Shown one piece after another: positions 7,752 through 16,607 of a stretch of 33,323 bases of DNA (positions are counted from its first letter, which is position 1; the number at the start of each line of letters is the position of its first letter). A model generated the notes under the pieces. It was not told the DNA's origin, did not search any database, and saw only the letters and a program-made list of their open reading frames with translations. Both the position numbers and the translations under genes were made by a program. Source of the DNA: Leptospiraceae bacterium (lineage in GTDB: Bacteria; Spirochaetota; Leptospiria; Leptospirales; Leptonemataceae); assembly GCA_026005135.1 (NCBI GenBank), contig BPKM01000013.1, positions 1-33,323 on the forward strand, written 5' to 3'.

Positions 7752-8624
7752 ATGAGACGATTAGAAGAATTAGCTCCTATTGAAAGAAAAATTGATGTTT
7801 TAGCTTCTTCTACAAGAGCATATAGAGCAATTACTTCGCAAACCGAATTACGTAAATGGTGGGCTCCACGAGTAATAATGGCTAAAAATATAGTATCTCA
7901 TAAGCCCGGAAAAGATATGAAGATGATTCTTGTTAATTCTCGAGAAAATGAATTTGTTAGATATAAATTCTACGGTCTTGATTGGAAAGATCATCCAGAG
8001 ACAACCATAGCAATAGAAATAGAAGAAAAAGGTGTAAGAAGAAAGGACAAAGGAGAAGGAATTCGTATTTACATTTACCACGAAGGTTGGATTAATGAAG
8101 AATATAGAAAAGAGTACGAAGAAATATGGGATAAAGCTCTAAATTCTCTAAAAATTTTATTAACAGAAGAACGTGTAGAACACTGGTGGGGAAAAGAAAA
8201 ACGTAAAGGTGATTTTAAATCTGCTACCCTACAAACCATGAAAGAATTTCTAAACAAAATGGAAGAAGAAACAAGAGCAAAAAAAGAAAAGAAAAAAGCT
8301 TCTAAAATACTCTGGCAAATCTTTCAGGCATTGGATCCCTATGGGGAATGGTATTGTAAAGATAGTTATACAGAAATTGAATTTTATGCAAGAGGACAAA
8401 AAATCTTTGGAGCACAAAAATCTGGCCAAATTATAATGAGCTGGCGAGAATTAGATCCTATATTAGGAAGAAGTTTACAGGATTTCGCAGATAGATTCAG
8501 TATTGAACAAAATAATTTAGAAATCCATGTAGGCCAAAATTACGAAAGAATACCAGCTGTTGATATTATTCCAGAACTTTTTATACGCTGGTGTATTGAC
8601 GTAATTCAATATAAACAAAATTAA
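7752..8624 (+). CDS. SRPBCC/AHSA1-like protein
   Basis: This 290-residue soluble protein begins like the START/AHSA1 (Hsp90 activator C-terminal-like) fold: IERKIDVLASSTRAYRAITSQTELRKWWAP, about residues 10-39. It then has the strand-rich body and a long C-terminal helix of that fold (EYEEIWDKALNSLKILL). A Lys/Glu-rich linker (about 165-190) leads to a second C-terminal part, about 100 residues, which I do not recognise. It lies between ilvB and the tandem-ACT gene, three bases before the latter's ATG, so it is probably co-transcribed with both. Ligand unknown. Confidence 0.65.
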   Translation: MRRLEELAPIERKIDVLASSTRAYRAITSQTELRKWWAPRVIMAKNIVSHKPGKDMKMILVNSRENEFVRYKFYGLDWKDHPETTIAIEIEEKGVRRKDKGEGIRIYIYHEGWINEEYRKEYEEIWDKALNSLKILLTEERVEHWWGKEKRKGDFKSATLQTMKEFLNKMEEETRAKKEKKKASKILWQIFQALDPYGEWYCKDSYTEIEFYARGQKIFGAQKSGQIIMSWRELDPILGRSLQDFADRFSIEQNNLEIHVGQNYERIPAVDIIPELFIRWCIDVIQYKQN

Positions 8625-8627
8625 TCA

Positions 8628-9228
8628 ATGATACATTTTGAATGCTATCCATTATCGGAAAAAAATATCTACCTAAAAATTATAACGGATCATACAGAAA
8701 AAGGAACATTATACAAATTATCCTCTGCAATCTTTTGTGCTTGGTTTAGATATATATTCCGGAGAAATTAAAACAACTCAAAAGGATAATATAGATATTT
8801 CTGAGGATACATTTATTTTACGATATAATGAAAAGATTGGTTCTTTTAATGATTTTTCTTATCAACTAGGAGTACTGATGGAAAGTTTATTAAGTCAGAA
8901 CCAGGATCCCGAAAAAATATTAAATCTTAATACAAAAAGAAAGATACCAGATTTAAGCGAAATCATACGTAATGGTTTTGAATATATTATAGAAGAAAAA
9001 GAAAAAAATCAGATCTTTTTTTATTTCGAAACATTGGATCGTTCTGGACTTTTAGTAAGTTTTGCTAAATTTTTTTATAAAAATTCTATTAATATAATAG
9101 AAGCCAAAATCCAGACTGAATATGATAATATTGCAAAAGATTCTTTTATATTAGAATATGATCATCAGGATTCTATTAAAAATCTAAAAAAAGAATTAGA
9201 GAAATATATTGAAAACTCACAGATTTAG
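8628..9228 (+). CDS. Tandem ACT-domain protein with one frameshift
   Basis: ATG 8628 opens MIHFECYPLSEKNIYLKIITDHTEKGTLYKLSSAIF. The reading then needs a +1 shift at the TTTT around 8731-8734 to continue VLGLDIYSGEIKTT…. Together, about 200 residues hold two ACT domains (about 12-75 and 120-195), the second with YFETLDRSGLLVSFAKFF. This pattern is like the C-terminal ACT pair of GlnD. ACT domains bind amino acids and regulate metabolic enzymes. It follows ilvB and the SRPBCC gene and converges on the next gene with one base between stops. A regulatory role toward IlvB is only a guess from position. Confidence 0.65.
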
Positions 9229-9229
9229 T

Positions 9230-10141
9230 TTATAGCTTTTGATAATTAGAATACCATGTATTCATTTTTTGTATTAAATTTTCTGTTGTTTCTTTTATTT
9301 CCGCAAAAGAAGGTAATAAATCTACTAATGGTTTTCTTTCTCGATCTATGGCAGGTAATTTATAATAGATTCGCTCTAATTTATTTGTAAAATCAATAAT
9401 ATTCATAATAAGCTCTCTGAAAATTTTATAGATTTCATATCGTCTTATATAATCTAATTGCTGTTTGGAATCTAAATTCTCTATCCTTTTTCTAATAGGA
9501 TCTGGTAATCTTGAAAGATAATGAGTGGCTGGTCTTGGATAATATACAAGTTCTTTAAGCATTTTTATAGCTTCTTCAGATGCATTATAGCATTTTATTT
9601 CAATTTCTTTTTGTAAATCAAAAAATTCATTTAAAGAAGTTGATAATTTTTCAAAAACCTGAGCTCTGTTTAAATTTTTTTCTATTGCTCTTAAGCTTTC
9701 TACTGACTTTTTTGTATCTCTTTCCAGTTCTTTAAGAAATTCATTTTCATCAAATAGGGATTCATCAGGGGATAAAAAATCAATTTCAACATTACGAGAA
9801 AATTGATTCAATTGATTTTTCTGATTTTCTTGTTTATTTTCCAGATCTATGATTTCCCTTTCTTGTTTTGCATATATATTTTGTATATTGTCTTCCAGTT
9901 TTTGCTGGTTTAATTCCTTTTTATGTTTTTCTCGTAATATTTCCTGTTTAATTTTTAATGCTTCCTGATAAGAACTTGCTAATCGTACAAATTTTATCTG
10001 TCTGGTTTGAAAATCAAATTTTAATGCATACTTTCTTCCATCTTCATCAATAAACTTTTTGTTTAAGTCTCTTATGGTTAATTTCTTAGGATCAACATCG
10101 TTAATAGAACGCACAAAAATATATTCACTTTTTGAATTCAT
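9230..10141 (-). CDS. Coiled-coil protein of unknown function
   Basis: This 303-residue soluble protein has no signal peptide. The N-terminal 70 residues look folded (YIFVRSINDVDPKKLTIRDL…). A long Glu/Lys/Gln-rich coiled coil runs from about 70 to 185, and a C-terminal helical part contains YYPRPATHYLSRLPDPIRKR. I do not recognise the family. GAGGT 12 bases before ATG 10141 supports the start. Its stop is one base from that of the ACT gene, leaving no room for a terminator, so transcripts from the two strands must overlap. It may be read with hsp33, 71 bases upstream. Confidence 0.6.
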   Translation of the reverse strand: MNSKSEYIFVRSINDVDPKKLTIRDLNKKFIDEDGRKYALKFDFQTRQIKFVRLASSYQEALKIKQEILREKHKKELNQQKLEDNIQNIYAKQEREIIDLENKQENQKNQLNQFSRNVEIDFLSPDESLFDENEFLKELERDTKKSVESLRAIEKNLNRAQVFEKLSTSLNEFFDLQKEIEIKCYNASEEAIKMLKELVYYPRPATHYLSRLPDPIRKRIENLDSKQQLDYIRRYEIYKIFRELIMNIIDFTNKLERIYYKLPAIDRERKPLVDLLPSFAEIKETTENLIQKMNTWYSNYQKL

Positions 10142-10212
10142 AATAAATAAATTACCTCACATAATTTTTTTTATAATTACTTTTTTTATTATTTTCTTAT
10201 ACAATAAAATTT

Positions 10213-11100
10213 TTATTCTTTTTCTTTAAATAATCTTATAATATCATTTTCGGTAAAAATATATTTTTTTTTACAAAATTCACAGGTTATTTCTATCTGT
10301 TTCTGTTCTTCCAGAATCTGAAAAACTTCATCTTTTCCAAGAGTAAATAATACATTTTCTATTTTTCCAGCATTACAATCACAATAAAAAAAGATAGAAC
10401 CAGATTGTAAAATTCTAACACTAAATTGCTGTTTTAATTCTTTTTTTTGTTCATAGATCTGTTCTCCAAAAATATTTTTAAGAAATTCTATCATATCTGT
10501 TTTATAAATAAAATTAGTTAACTTATCAATTTGTTCTATTTTCGTATCTGGTAAGACTTCGAAAAAATATCCATATACTTCTACAGGTAGTAATGGGTTA
10601 TTACTATCATAAAAAGAATATATACCTATAAAAGCATTGATTTGATCAGACTTACTGATATATTCTTCTAAATTTTTTGCTATTGGTACATCTCTCATTT
10701 CTACTGCTGAAGAATATACTTTCTTTGAATTAAGTTTAAATTTATTTACCTGCAAAATACCCTTTCCTTTTCCTTTATAGATTTTTCCTTCCCAGCTTGC
10801 ATCTTCTGGAACAATAATTCCTCTTACACCTCCAAAACTACTGGCAAATGCTAATATCTTTTTTACTGCACCATCCCCTTCTATATGAATACCAATAACT
10901 TCGTGTTCTTGTTTTATTTCTCTTGTCGTTAATAAAAAAGCACCTAATATAGTTTCTCCCAATAATGCTTCGCATTGAATTGATAAATTTTGTAAATTTC
11001 TAATTTCTATAAGAGTTTCTTTAATATTAGCGAATAAAAAACGTACATTTAAATCTGGTATAATACCTCTAACAAAAATATCTTTTTCCCTCTGGGGCAT
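10213..11100 (-). CDS. hslO: Hsp33, redox-regulated holdase chaperone
   Basis: Hsp33 is a cytoplasmic chaperone that unfolds and becomes active under oxidative stress when its zinc-bound cysteines form disulfides. The C-terminus carries the expected zinc motif: CDC in FFYCDCNAG and CEFCKKKY about 30 residues later. The N-terminal domain shows the family segments GEALLGETILGAFLLTT-like and IEGDGAVKKILAFA. I start at ATG 11100 because MPQREKDIFVRG aligns with the start I recall for E. coli Hsp33; ATGs at 11127 and 11154 are in frame, and the latter would overlap the upstream gene by 41 bases. It follows the DUF4015 gene at 13 bases. Confidence 0.85.
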   Translation of the reverse strand: MPQREKDIFVRGIIPDLNVRFLFANIKETLIEIRNLQNLSIQCEALLGETILGAFLLTTREIKQEHEVIGIHIEGDGAVKKILAFASSFGGVRGIIVPEDASWEGKIYKGKGKGILQVNKFKLNSKKVYSSAVEMRDVPIAKNLEEYISKSDQINAFIGIYSFYDSNNPLLPVEVYGYFFEVLPDTKIEQIDKLTNFIYKTDMIEFLKNIFGEQIYEQKKELKQQFSVRILQSGSIFFYCDCNAGKIENVLFTLGKDEVFQILEEQKQIEITCEFCKKKYIFTENDIIRLFKEKE

Positions 11101-11113
11101 TATAATATATTCT

Positions 11114-12070
11114 TTATTTTCTTTCATAAGCCATATTAATTTTAAAAATTTCATCTAAAGCTTTATACAATTCTTCATAATCATTACTTGCATTCCAGGC
11201 TATAAAACCTTTTGCATTACTATCAATACAAGCTAAAATTTGTTTTTTTATATATTCTCTATAGGTTAAACCAGTTCTTTTAACACTCATTTTAAAAACC
11301 TGTATATAAGGAATAATTTCTGCATTTTTAGCTCTTTTTTTAGCTTTTACCACACCATCATAAATAGTCTGATAAGGATTATTAATTCTATCATTCATTC
11401 CATAAAAATGTGATGGATATAACATTGGATGTAAATGATCTAAATAACGATCAAAAATTTCAATTTTCTGTCCAATATAATCATGTTCATAAAAAGGAAT
11501 TCTGCCAAAAATATCTGCTCCAATACGAACTCCATAAGGTCTTAAACGATCTTCAAATACTTTTAAAATTCCAGCAATAAATCGATATCGTTTACCAAGG
11601 GTTAACCCTTTAGGATAATAATAATCTGCAAATCGAATATAATCTAATTGAATTTCCTGAAACCCATTTTGTACAGACTTTTCTGCTAATTCTATTAAAG
11701 AATGGATTTGTTTTAAGTGTTTTGTCGTAGGTGGATATTCTTTAAATCCTAAATGAAATACAACTATTCGAGCTATTAAATAAAAATTTTCTTTTCTTAA
11801 TTGATCTAATATTTCTTTTGATATAATTTTCGATTGAACATCAATAACTAAGGTATTTATACCATGTTTTTTTGCATTTTGAATAAAAAGATTAAAATCC
11901 TTTTTAAAAGGTGTTCTATTATTTATATAAATTGCTTTTATAAATTCTGGTTTATTATATTTATAAAAAACTTTTTCTTTCGGATATGGTTCTAAATTTG
12001 ATGGAAAGCTAAAAGAAGATTCTTTTACAGTTGTGCTTTTATTATAAGAAGTCAGTTTTGATAGAATCAT
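11114..12070 (-). CDS. DUF4015-like putative glycoside hydrolase
   Basis: This 318-residue protein resembles the DUF4015 'putative glycosyl hydrolase' family, a TIM barrel. Segments include FIKAIYINNRTPF, NTLVIDVQSK, QEIQLDYIRFADYYYPKG (typical of the family, at about 148-165), GADIFGRIPFYEHDYIGQ and FIAWNASNDYEEL. It lacks a signal peptide, although relatives are usually exported. The short frame at 12042-12296, which overlaps it by 29 bases in the other register, begins with a signal peptide. The two are probably one gene of about 400 residues broken by a +1 shift. Substrate unknown. Confidence 0.7.
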   Translation of the reverse strand: MILSKLTSYNKSTTVKESSFSFPSNLEPYPKEKVFYKYNKPEFIKAIYINNRTPFKKDFNLFIQNAKKHGINTLVIDVQSKIISKEILDQLRKENFYLIARIVVFHLGFKEYPPTTKHLKQIHSLIELAEKSVQNGFQEIQLDYIRFADYYYPKGLTLGKRYRFIAGILKVFEDRLRPYGVRIGADIFGRIPFYEHDYIGQKIEIFDRYLDHLHPMLYPSHFYGMNDRINNPYQTIYDGVVKAKKRAKNAEIIPYIQVFKMSVKRTGLTYREYIKKQILACIDSNAKGFIAWNASNDYEELYKALDEIFKINMAYERK

Positions 12071-12296
12071 TTTTATTGTTTAGTTCTTTTATTATATTAT
12101 TATTAAACTGTTTTTGTTCTGGTTCTGGAATTTTAATTTCTAACTGATTATATGGATAAGATTGATAAATCTTTTCTAAGGACTGATTTTTTTGCTCAAT
12201 ATAATTGAGAAAATTTTTAAAAGATTCATCTTGTAAATTATCAGCAAATAGTAAACTACTCATAAGAAAAAGAAAAAAAATATATTTGTATTTCAT
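12042..12296 (-). CDS. Signal-peptide-bearing short ORF, likely N-terminus of the DUF4015 gene
   Basis: These 84 residues start with a signal peptide (MKYKYIFFLFLMSSLLFADN, cut after FA). A polar Gln/Asn/Lys stretch follows, like the linkers between signal and domain in exported proteins. It ends at TAA 12042-12044, inside the start of the DUF4015 frame. Losing one base in the overlap (for example in the A5 run upstream of ATG 12070) would fuse the two. The alternative is a separate small secreted protein that is translationally coupled. Confidence 0.5.
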   Translation of the reverse strand: MKYKYIFFLFLMSSLLFADNLQDESFKNFLNYIEQKNQSLEKIYQSYPYNQLEIKIPEPEQKQFNNNIIKELNNKNDSIKTDFL

Positions 12297-12314
12297 AAAA
12301 GAATTATCGGTATT

Positions 12315-13529
12315 TTAGAGATCATGAATCAAGTTTTCTTTTGAAATTATTCCCCCCATTAATAATATATCATTTGGCTTTTCTTCTAATAAAGGATAAA
12401 ATACAGCACTTTGACCTGGTGTTACTGCTGGTACAGAATTTTCCATCGTAACTTTTATTTTATGCCCCTTGGGTAATCCATTCCAGGAAATAGAATCATC
12501 ATAACCAAGATATTCCACAAATGCATTCTGAGGTTTACTTCTATAACGAATCTGTACTCTACAATATAATTGTTTTGATGTAAATAAGTTTTTAAATTCT
12601 TCTTCAGAATAATATAAAAAATTTACTTGTTCTACTTCAAACGATCGGAATAAGGTTTGATTTATAGGTCCTAAAATGACATCACCATTTTCATGAATTT
12701 CGATAACATAAAGTGGCTCTTTCCACGATATACCAAGTCCTTTTCTTTGTCCAATAGTAAACTGTTCTTTTCCAGAATGCTTACCTAAAATCCTTCCGTG
12801 TATATCTTTAAAATATCCTGGTGTAAATTCCACGCCCTGTTTTTTTAAAAATTTTCTATAATCGTTTTCTGGAACAAAACATATTTCCTGAGATTCCTGT
12901 TTTTCTGCTACAGGTAACTGATAATGTTTTGCTAACTCTCTTACTTCTGGTTTTGTAAAATTTCCAAGAGGAAATATTGTATGTGCTAATGCTTCCTGCG
13001 ATAAACCATAAAGATAATATGCCTGATTTTTTGTCTCGTCAACACCATTCTGTATAGTATAGCGATTAGAATTTGTTTTATAAATTTTTGCATAATGACC
13101 TGTTGCTATCCATGAAATACCCAATGCTTTTGATTTTTCTAATAAAGCACCGAACTTCACAAATGTATTACATTCAACACAGGGATTAGGTGTTCTGCCT
13201 TTTTGATAATCCAGAATAAAACGCTCAATTACCTTTTCTTTAAAAACATTCTCCATTTTAATTACATAAAAAGGAATGTTTAATTGCATTCCTACACTTT
13301 TTGCATCATAAATATCCTTAGGACTGCAACAGGATTTTTTTTGAATATCACAATTTTCTTCATATTCCCATACCTTTAAATTTACTCCTATAACTTCATA
13401 TCCTAATTCATGTAAAATTAGGGCTGTTACTGCACTATCCACACCACCGGACATTGCGACAACAATCTTCGTATTTTTTTCTGGTAGATTTATATCCTTA
13501 AACTTGTTGATTGGTAATGTATTTATCAT
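12315..13529 (-). CDS. mnmA: MnmA, tRNA-uridine 2-sulfurtransferase
   Basis: A 404-residue enzyme that thiolates U34 of Lys, Glu and Gln tRNAs. The PP-loop SGGVDS is at about 27-32. Catalytic region NPCVECN carries Cys117 and Cys120, and ESQEICFVP carries Cys217. The first cysteine replaces the Asp found in E. coli, giving a three-cysteine set like that of [4Fe-4S]-binding thiolases. GHYAKI and IGQRKGLG also fit the family. The C-terminal beta domain is complete. The start at 13529 has no upstream Shine-Dalgarno sequence but is the only ATG before the PP-loop region that gives a full N-terminus. It lies 25 bases from the divergent start of the next gene. Confidence 0.92.
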   Translation of the reverse strand: MINTLPINKFKDINLPEKNTKIVVAMSGGVDSAVTALILHELGYEVIGVNLKVWEYEENCDIQKKSCCSPKDIYDAKSVGMQLNIPFYVIKMENVFKEKVIERFILDYQKGRTPNPCVECNTFVKFGALLEKSKALGISWIATGHYAKIYKTNSNRYTIQNGVDETKNQAYYLYGLSQEALAHTIFPLGNFTKPEVRELAKHYQLPVAEKQESQEICFVPENDYRKFLKKQGVEFTPGYFKDIHGRILGKHSGKEQFTIGQRKGLGISWKEPLYVIEIHENGDVILGPINQTLFRSFEVEQVNFLYYSEEEFKNLFTSKQLYCRVQIRYRSKPQNAFVEYLGYDDSISWNGLPKGHKIKVTMENSVPAVTPGQSAVFYPLLEEKPNDILLMGGIISKENLIHDL

Positions 13530-13554
13530 ATTTTGGTAATAAAATAAAAAAAGT

Positions 13555-15439
13555 ATGTATCGTCATTTAAAAATATATCTACTTGTTATTTTTTTATTTT
13601 TACAAATATTTAAAATTTCTATCTATGCAGAACAATTATCAAAAATTGAATTTTTTGCCAGTAGTAAATTCCTTTCTCCCAATCAGGATGGTTTTAATGA
13701 TAATATTATTTTTACTGTAAAATTATATCAGGATTTGCCCATAAAAGTAAAAGAATGGTCAATCAATATATTAAATTATGAATCCAAAATCATTCAAATA
13801 TTTCAACCTCAAAACCGTCTTAAAAATCAAAATGAATATACTCTTAATCTGGAATGGTAAAGATTTAGAAGGGAATTATGTTCCTGATGGTACTTACAAA
13901 GCTATTCTAAGAGTTTATTATGATTATGGAAATATTTATAAAGAATATTCTCTATCAATTGATGTATATAGAGATATATTTGATGTTGAATTAGATTTTA
14001 TTAACCCTTATTTAATACGTTTATGGGATAATAATCAAAATGTTTTTTCCGCCACACAAAACGAAATTAAAATAAGACAAAAATATAAAAAGGATTTTTC
14101 TTTAAATTCTGAATTCAATTCTTACATTTTAAATTTTAAAAATAAAATCATAGAAAAAAGAAACTGGAAAAAAAAACCAGAATCTATAACTATCTGGGAT
14201 GGTAGAATTAATAAGGATTATGCAGATTTTTCTATTTTTCATTATATTTTTGCCTATAAAAGTTATGAGAATAAATTATACGAATATATTTTACCTGGTA
14301 TATTTGTATTACCAATACAACCTGAATTATTATTATATTTAAATCCATTTATATTAAATCCTAATGGATTAGGTTATATTAATAACCAATATAAATATTT
14401 TGATATTTACGAATCCACTGATGATAATTTTTTATTATTTTCAGAAAATATTCAATACCAATCAAAATATTATCAGATTTATTGTTTTAAAGATAGTATT
14501 TTTTCTTCTAAATGGCAATATTTTAAAGATGGTATCGGTGATATTTCTAAAAAAGGGATTTTAGAAATATTAAAGATTATTCCTTATAATCATTACTGCC
14601 AGATTATTTTTTATCAAAATCCAATCCAGAATTTTGAATATTTAAAAATTTATAATTATCCAGTAATCACAATTATACCTATTTATATTGATAATATAAA
14701 ACCAGAAATTGATGTTGATTTAAACTATAAAACTATTTATCCAGATATTTATTATGATAAATATTTCCAGAAAATTCATATTATTGCAGATGATAATACA
14801 TTTGTAAAAGAAATATATATAAACTTATATCTAAATTATTTTAATAAAAAATTATTAATAAAAAAATGGAAACTCATTCCAGATCAAATAGGATTCGATA
14901 AAAATCAGGTTAATAAAATTATCTACTGGTATGGGGATACTATCCAAAATTTCAATATAGAAAGCTTAGAAAATCTAAATTTTGAAATAGAAGCAATTGA
15001 TATAGCAAATAATAAATCAAATATAATAAAATCCTTTAATACAGGTATTTTTTTTAGAGAAAAAGGAGAAGATTATATCTGCAATATTCCCCTATCAAAA
15101 ATCTTAGATAAAAACCAAACATTTTTACCAGAAATCAAAGAAATTATAAATAAAATCATTAAGGAATACCATAGACATCAAAAAAAATATATTTATATTC
15201 ATGTACATTCTTTTTACGAAGGAAAAGATAATGAAACTTTATATCAAACAGAAAAAATTGCTCAGAATTTATATAATTTTCTAATAAAAGAAATTCCAGA
15301 AGAAAATGTTTTTTATAGAGGTATGGGGGAACTTTTTCCATATTTTAATGATAAATCTGATTTTGCAAAGTATCGTAATAATCGTTTAGAAATTATTTTT
15401 AGCGATAAACTTTTCCATGAAGAAAAAGATTTATTTTAA
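13555..15439 (+). CDS. Exported FlgD/Ig-like and OmpA-like C-terminal protein, one frameshift
   Basis: The first frame (to 13860) has a signal peptide (hydrophobic to YAE) and FFASSKFLSPNQDGFNDNIIF, typical of the FlgD-Ig/gliding-motility C-terminal fold. The rest lies in the +1 frame: WNGKDLEGNYVPDGTYKAIL completes that Ig fold, then a long Tyr/Asn/Ile-rich middle. The last 120 residues look like an OmpA-type peptidoglycan-binding domain (IYIHVHSF…, ending FAKYRNNRLEIIF). Total is about 625 residues. One base is in excess near 13830-13850. Probably a periplasmic or outer-membrane-associated protein tethered to peptidoglycan. It overlaps the next gene by 23 bases. Confidence 0.7.
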
Positions 15440-15881
15440 TTTTTTTATAATTTTAATTTTTATTATGCAATTTAGTTTAAATGCATTCGAAATAAAAGAT
15501 TTGCTATATAAACAATTAAATATTAAAACTAATACTACGAAATTAAATTGTCATTATTTTTATTATGTAAATAAACAATTAAAAACAAAACATTCTTGTA
15601 CTATTAAATTATATCCTCATTCTATTTATATAGAATCAGATAAAAAAAATTTTATAAAAATAAGAGATCAAAAAACTAATGCATTAGTTATCGATTTAAA
15701 ATTAAATCAAATTTCTTTTAATAAAAGTTATTATCTAAAAAAAGATACTGTTTTATCAAATTCCAGAATGCTTATTTATTATTATAAAGAAAATCAAATA
15801 AAGTTTTTACAGATTTATCTTACGAAAAAAGAATTGATTTTATCTTTTGAATATGGTAAATTCGTGATAAGAATTGAATAA
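15417..15881 (+). CDS. Small exported protein of unknown function
   Basis: This 154-residue protein has a signal peptide (MKKKIYFNFFIILIFIMQFS, cut after NA or FE). The mature part is beta-rich and Lys/Tyr-rich, with a Cys pair at about 45 and 61. No family recognised; the layout resembles a LolA-type lipoprotein carrier only in length and strand content, which is too weak to assign. It begins inside the OmpA-like gene in another frame (23-base overlap), so expression of the two is probably coupled. Cassette 3 follows 12 bases after its stop. Confidence 0.6.
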   Translation: MKKKIYFNFFIILIFIMQFSLNAFEIKDLLYKQLNIKTNTTKLNCHYFYYVNKQLKTKHSCTIKLYPHSIYIESDKKNFIKIRDQKTNALVIDLKLNQISFNKSYYLKKDTVLSNSRMLIYYYKENQIKFLQIYLTKKELILSFEYGKFVIRIE

Positions 15882-15893
15882 AATATTTTTTTC

Positions 15894-16566
15894 GTAAGCG
15901 TTCAATGAATCTCGTATAATTTATAGTTGCTATTGATTCTACTTCTAAATTGTGATTTTATTATTAAAAAATTTGATTTTCTTATATTTTTTTAGTAAGA
16001 TTTTTAACAAAAAATAGACTATTATATTGATGGCTACATATACAAGAAAGAACTGTCTAATAAAAGCATCAAGCAATACAGTAATTTTACATTTTATGAT
16101 TTATATCTCTTTTAAAGATGATTTGCAGGATTTAAGAAATAATCATTCCAGCTATTCGGATATGTTTTTGTTTTTAATTTCTAAATACATTGAAAGATTA
16201 AAAAAATTAGCAAATCAAAAGAAAACCAGTAAAAAAATCTATCAGAAGATTTGTAACGATTATGAACATTATTCTATAAGATTAAGTCAGAATATTCATC
16301 AGTTATTAAAGGATATATCAGAGATGACGGGATATAGTGTAAGTCATATTATAAGGCTACTAATAGAATGGGAATGTTATAGAAGATTTGATAATAAGGT
16401 ATCTTTATTAAGGGTTCCGCTTAGGGAAATTGGTCGTGAATTTGTAACAAGTGTTACAGAGATCAGGATAGAGCATCGATTTTATAGGGCAAGGGAGCTT
16501 GTAGAAGAAGACGTCGAAATATTATGTGCTTAAAATAATTTACGAAAATATAAATTGATCGCTTAC
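15894..16566 (+). mobile_element. DUF1564 mobile cassette, copy 3 (diverged)
   Basis: This 673-bp unit has left end GTAAGCGTTCAA (15894-15905) and right end TTGATCGCTTAC (16555-16566). It differs from copies 1 and 2 by an 18-bp net shortening and many substitutions in the 5' region, and its hairpin is partly lost. No target duplication touches the left end. AATATTTT at 16567-16574 does recur at 15882-15889, but four bases (TTTC) separate that copy from the inverted repeat. It lies between the converging exported-protein gene and nrdJ, just past the nrdJ terminator. Probably the oldest of the three insertions. Confidence 0.72.
16030..16533 (+). CDS. DUF1564-like ribbon-helix-helix protein, copy 3
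   Basis: This 167-residue protein is five residues shorter than the other copies near the N-terminus (KNCLIKASSNT in place of KNIQSPNQELEASSNT), with ISFKDD for LPYKDD. The ribbon-helix-helix part and C-terminal tail are nearly unchanged, and the frame is open. The start is ATG 16030, with TTG just before it as in the other copies. Conservation of the frame in a diverged copy suggests selection on the protein. Confidence 0.75.
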   Translation: MATYTRKNCLIKASSNTVILHFMIYISFKDDLQDLRNNHSSYSDMFLFLISKYIERLKKLANQKKTSKKIYQKICNDYEHYSIRLSQNIHQLLKDISEMTGYSVSHIIRLLIEWECYRRFDNKVSLLRVPLREIGREFVTSVTEIRIEHRFYRARELVEEDVEILCA

Positions 16567-16583
16567 AATATTTTAAATATTAA

Positions 16584-16602
16584 AGCGCGGATAAACCGCG
16601 CT
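16584..16602 (-). terminator. Intrinsic terminator of nrdJ
   Basis: AGCGCGG, ATAAA loop, CCGCGCT form a perfect GC-rich 7-bp stem in otherwise AT-rich DNA, six bases past the nrdJ stop. On the minus strand it is followed by TTTAATATTT. Confidence 0.85.
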
Positions 16603-16607
16603 CATTC

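Noticed and set aside
349..16566. Cassettes as toxin-antitoxin units, because the protein has an antitoxin-like fold
   Set aside because: Each unit has room for only one gene and no second small frame is conserved among the three copies.
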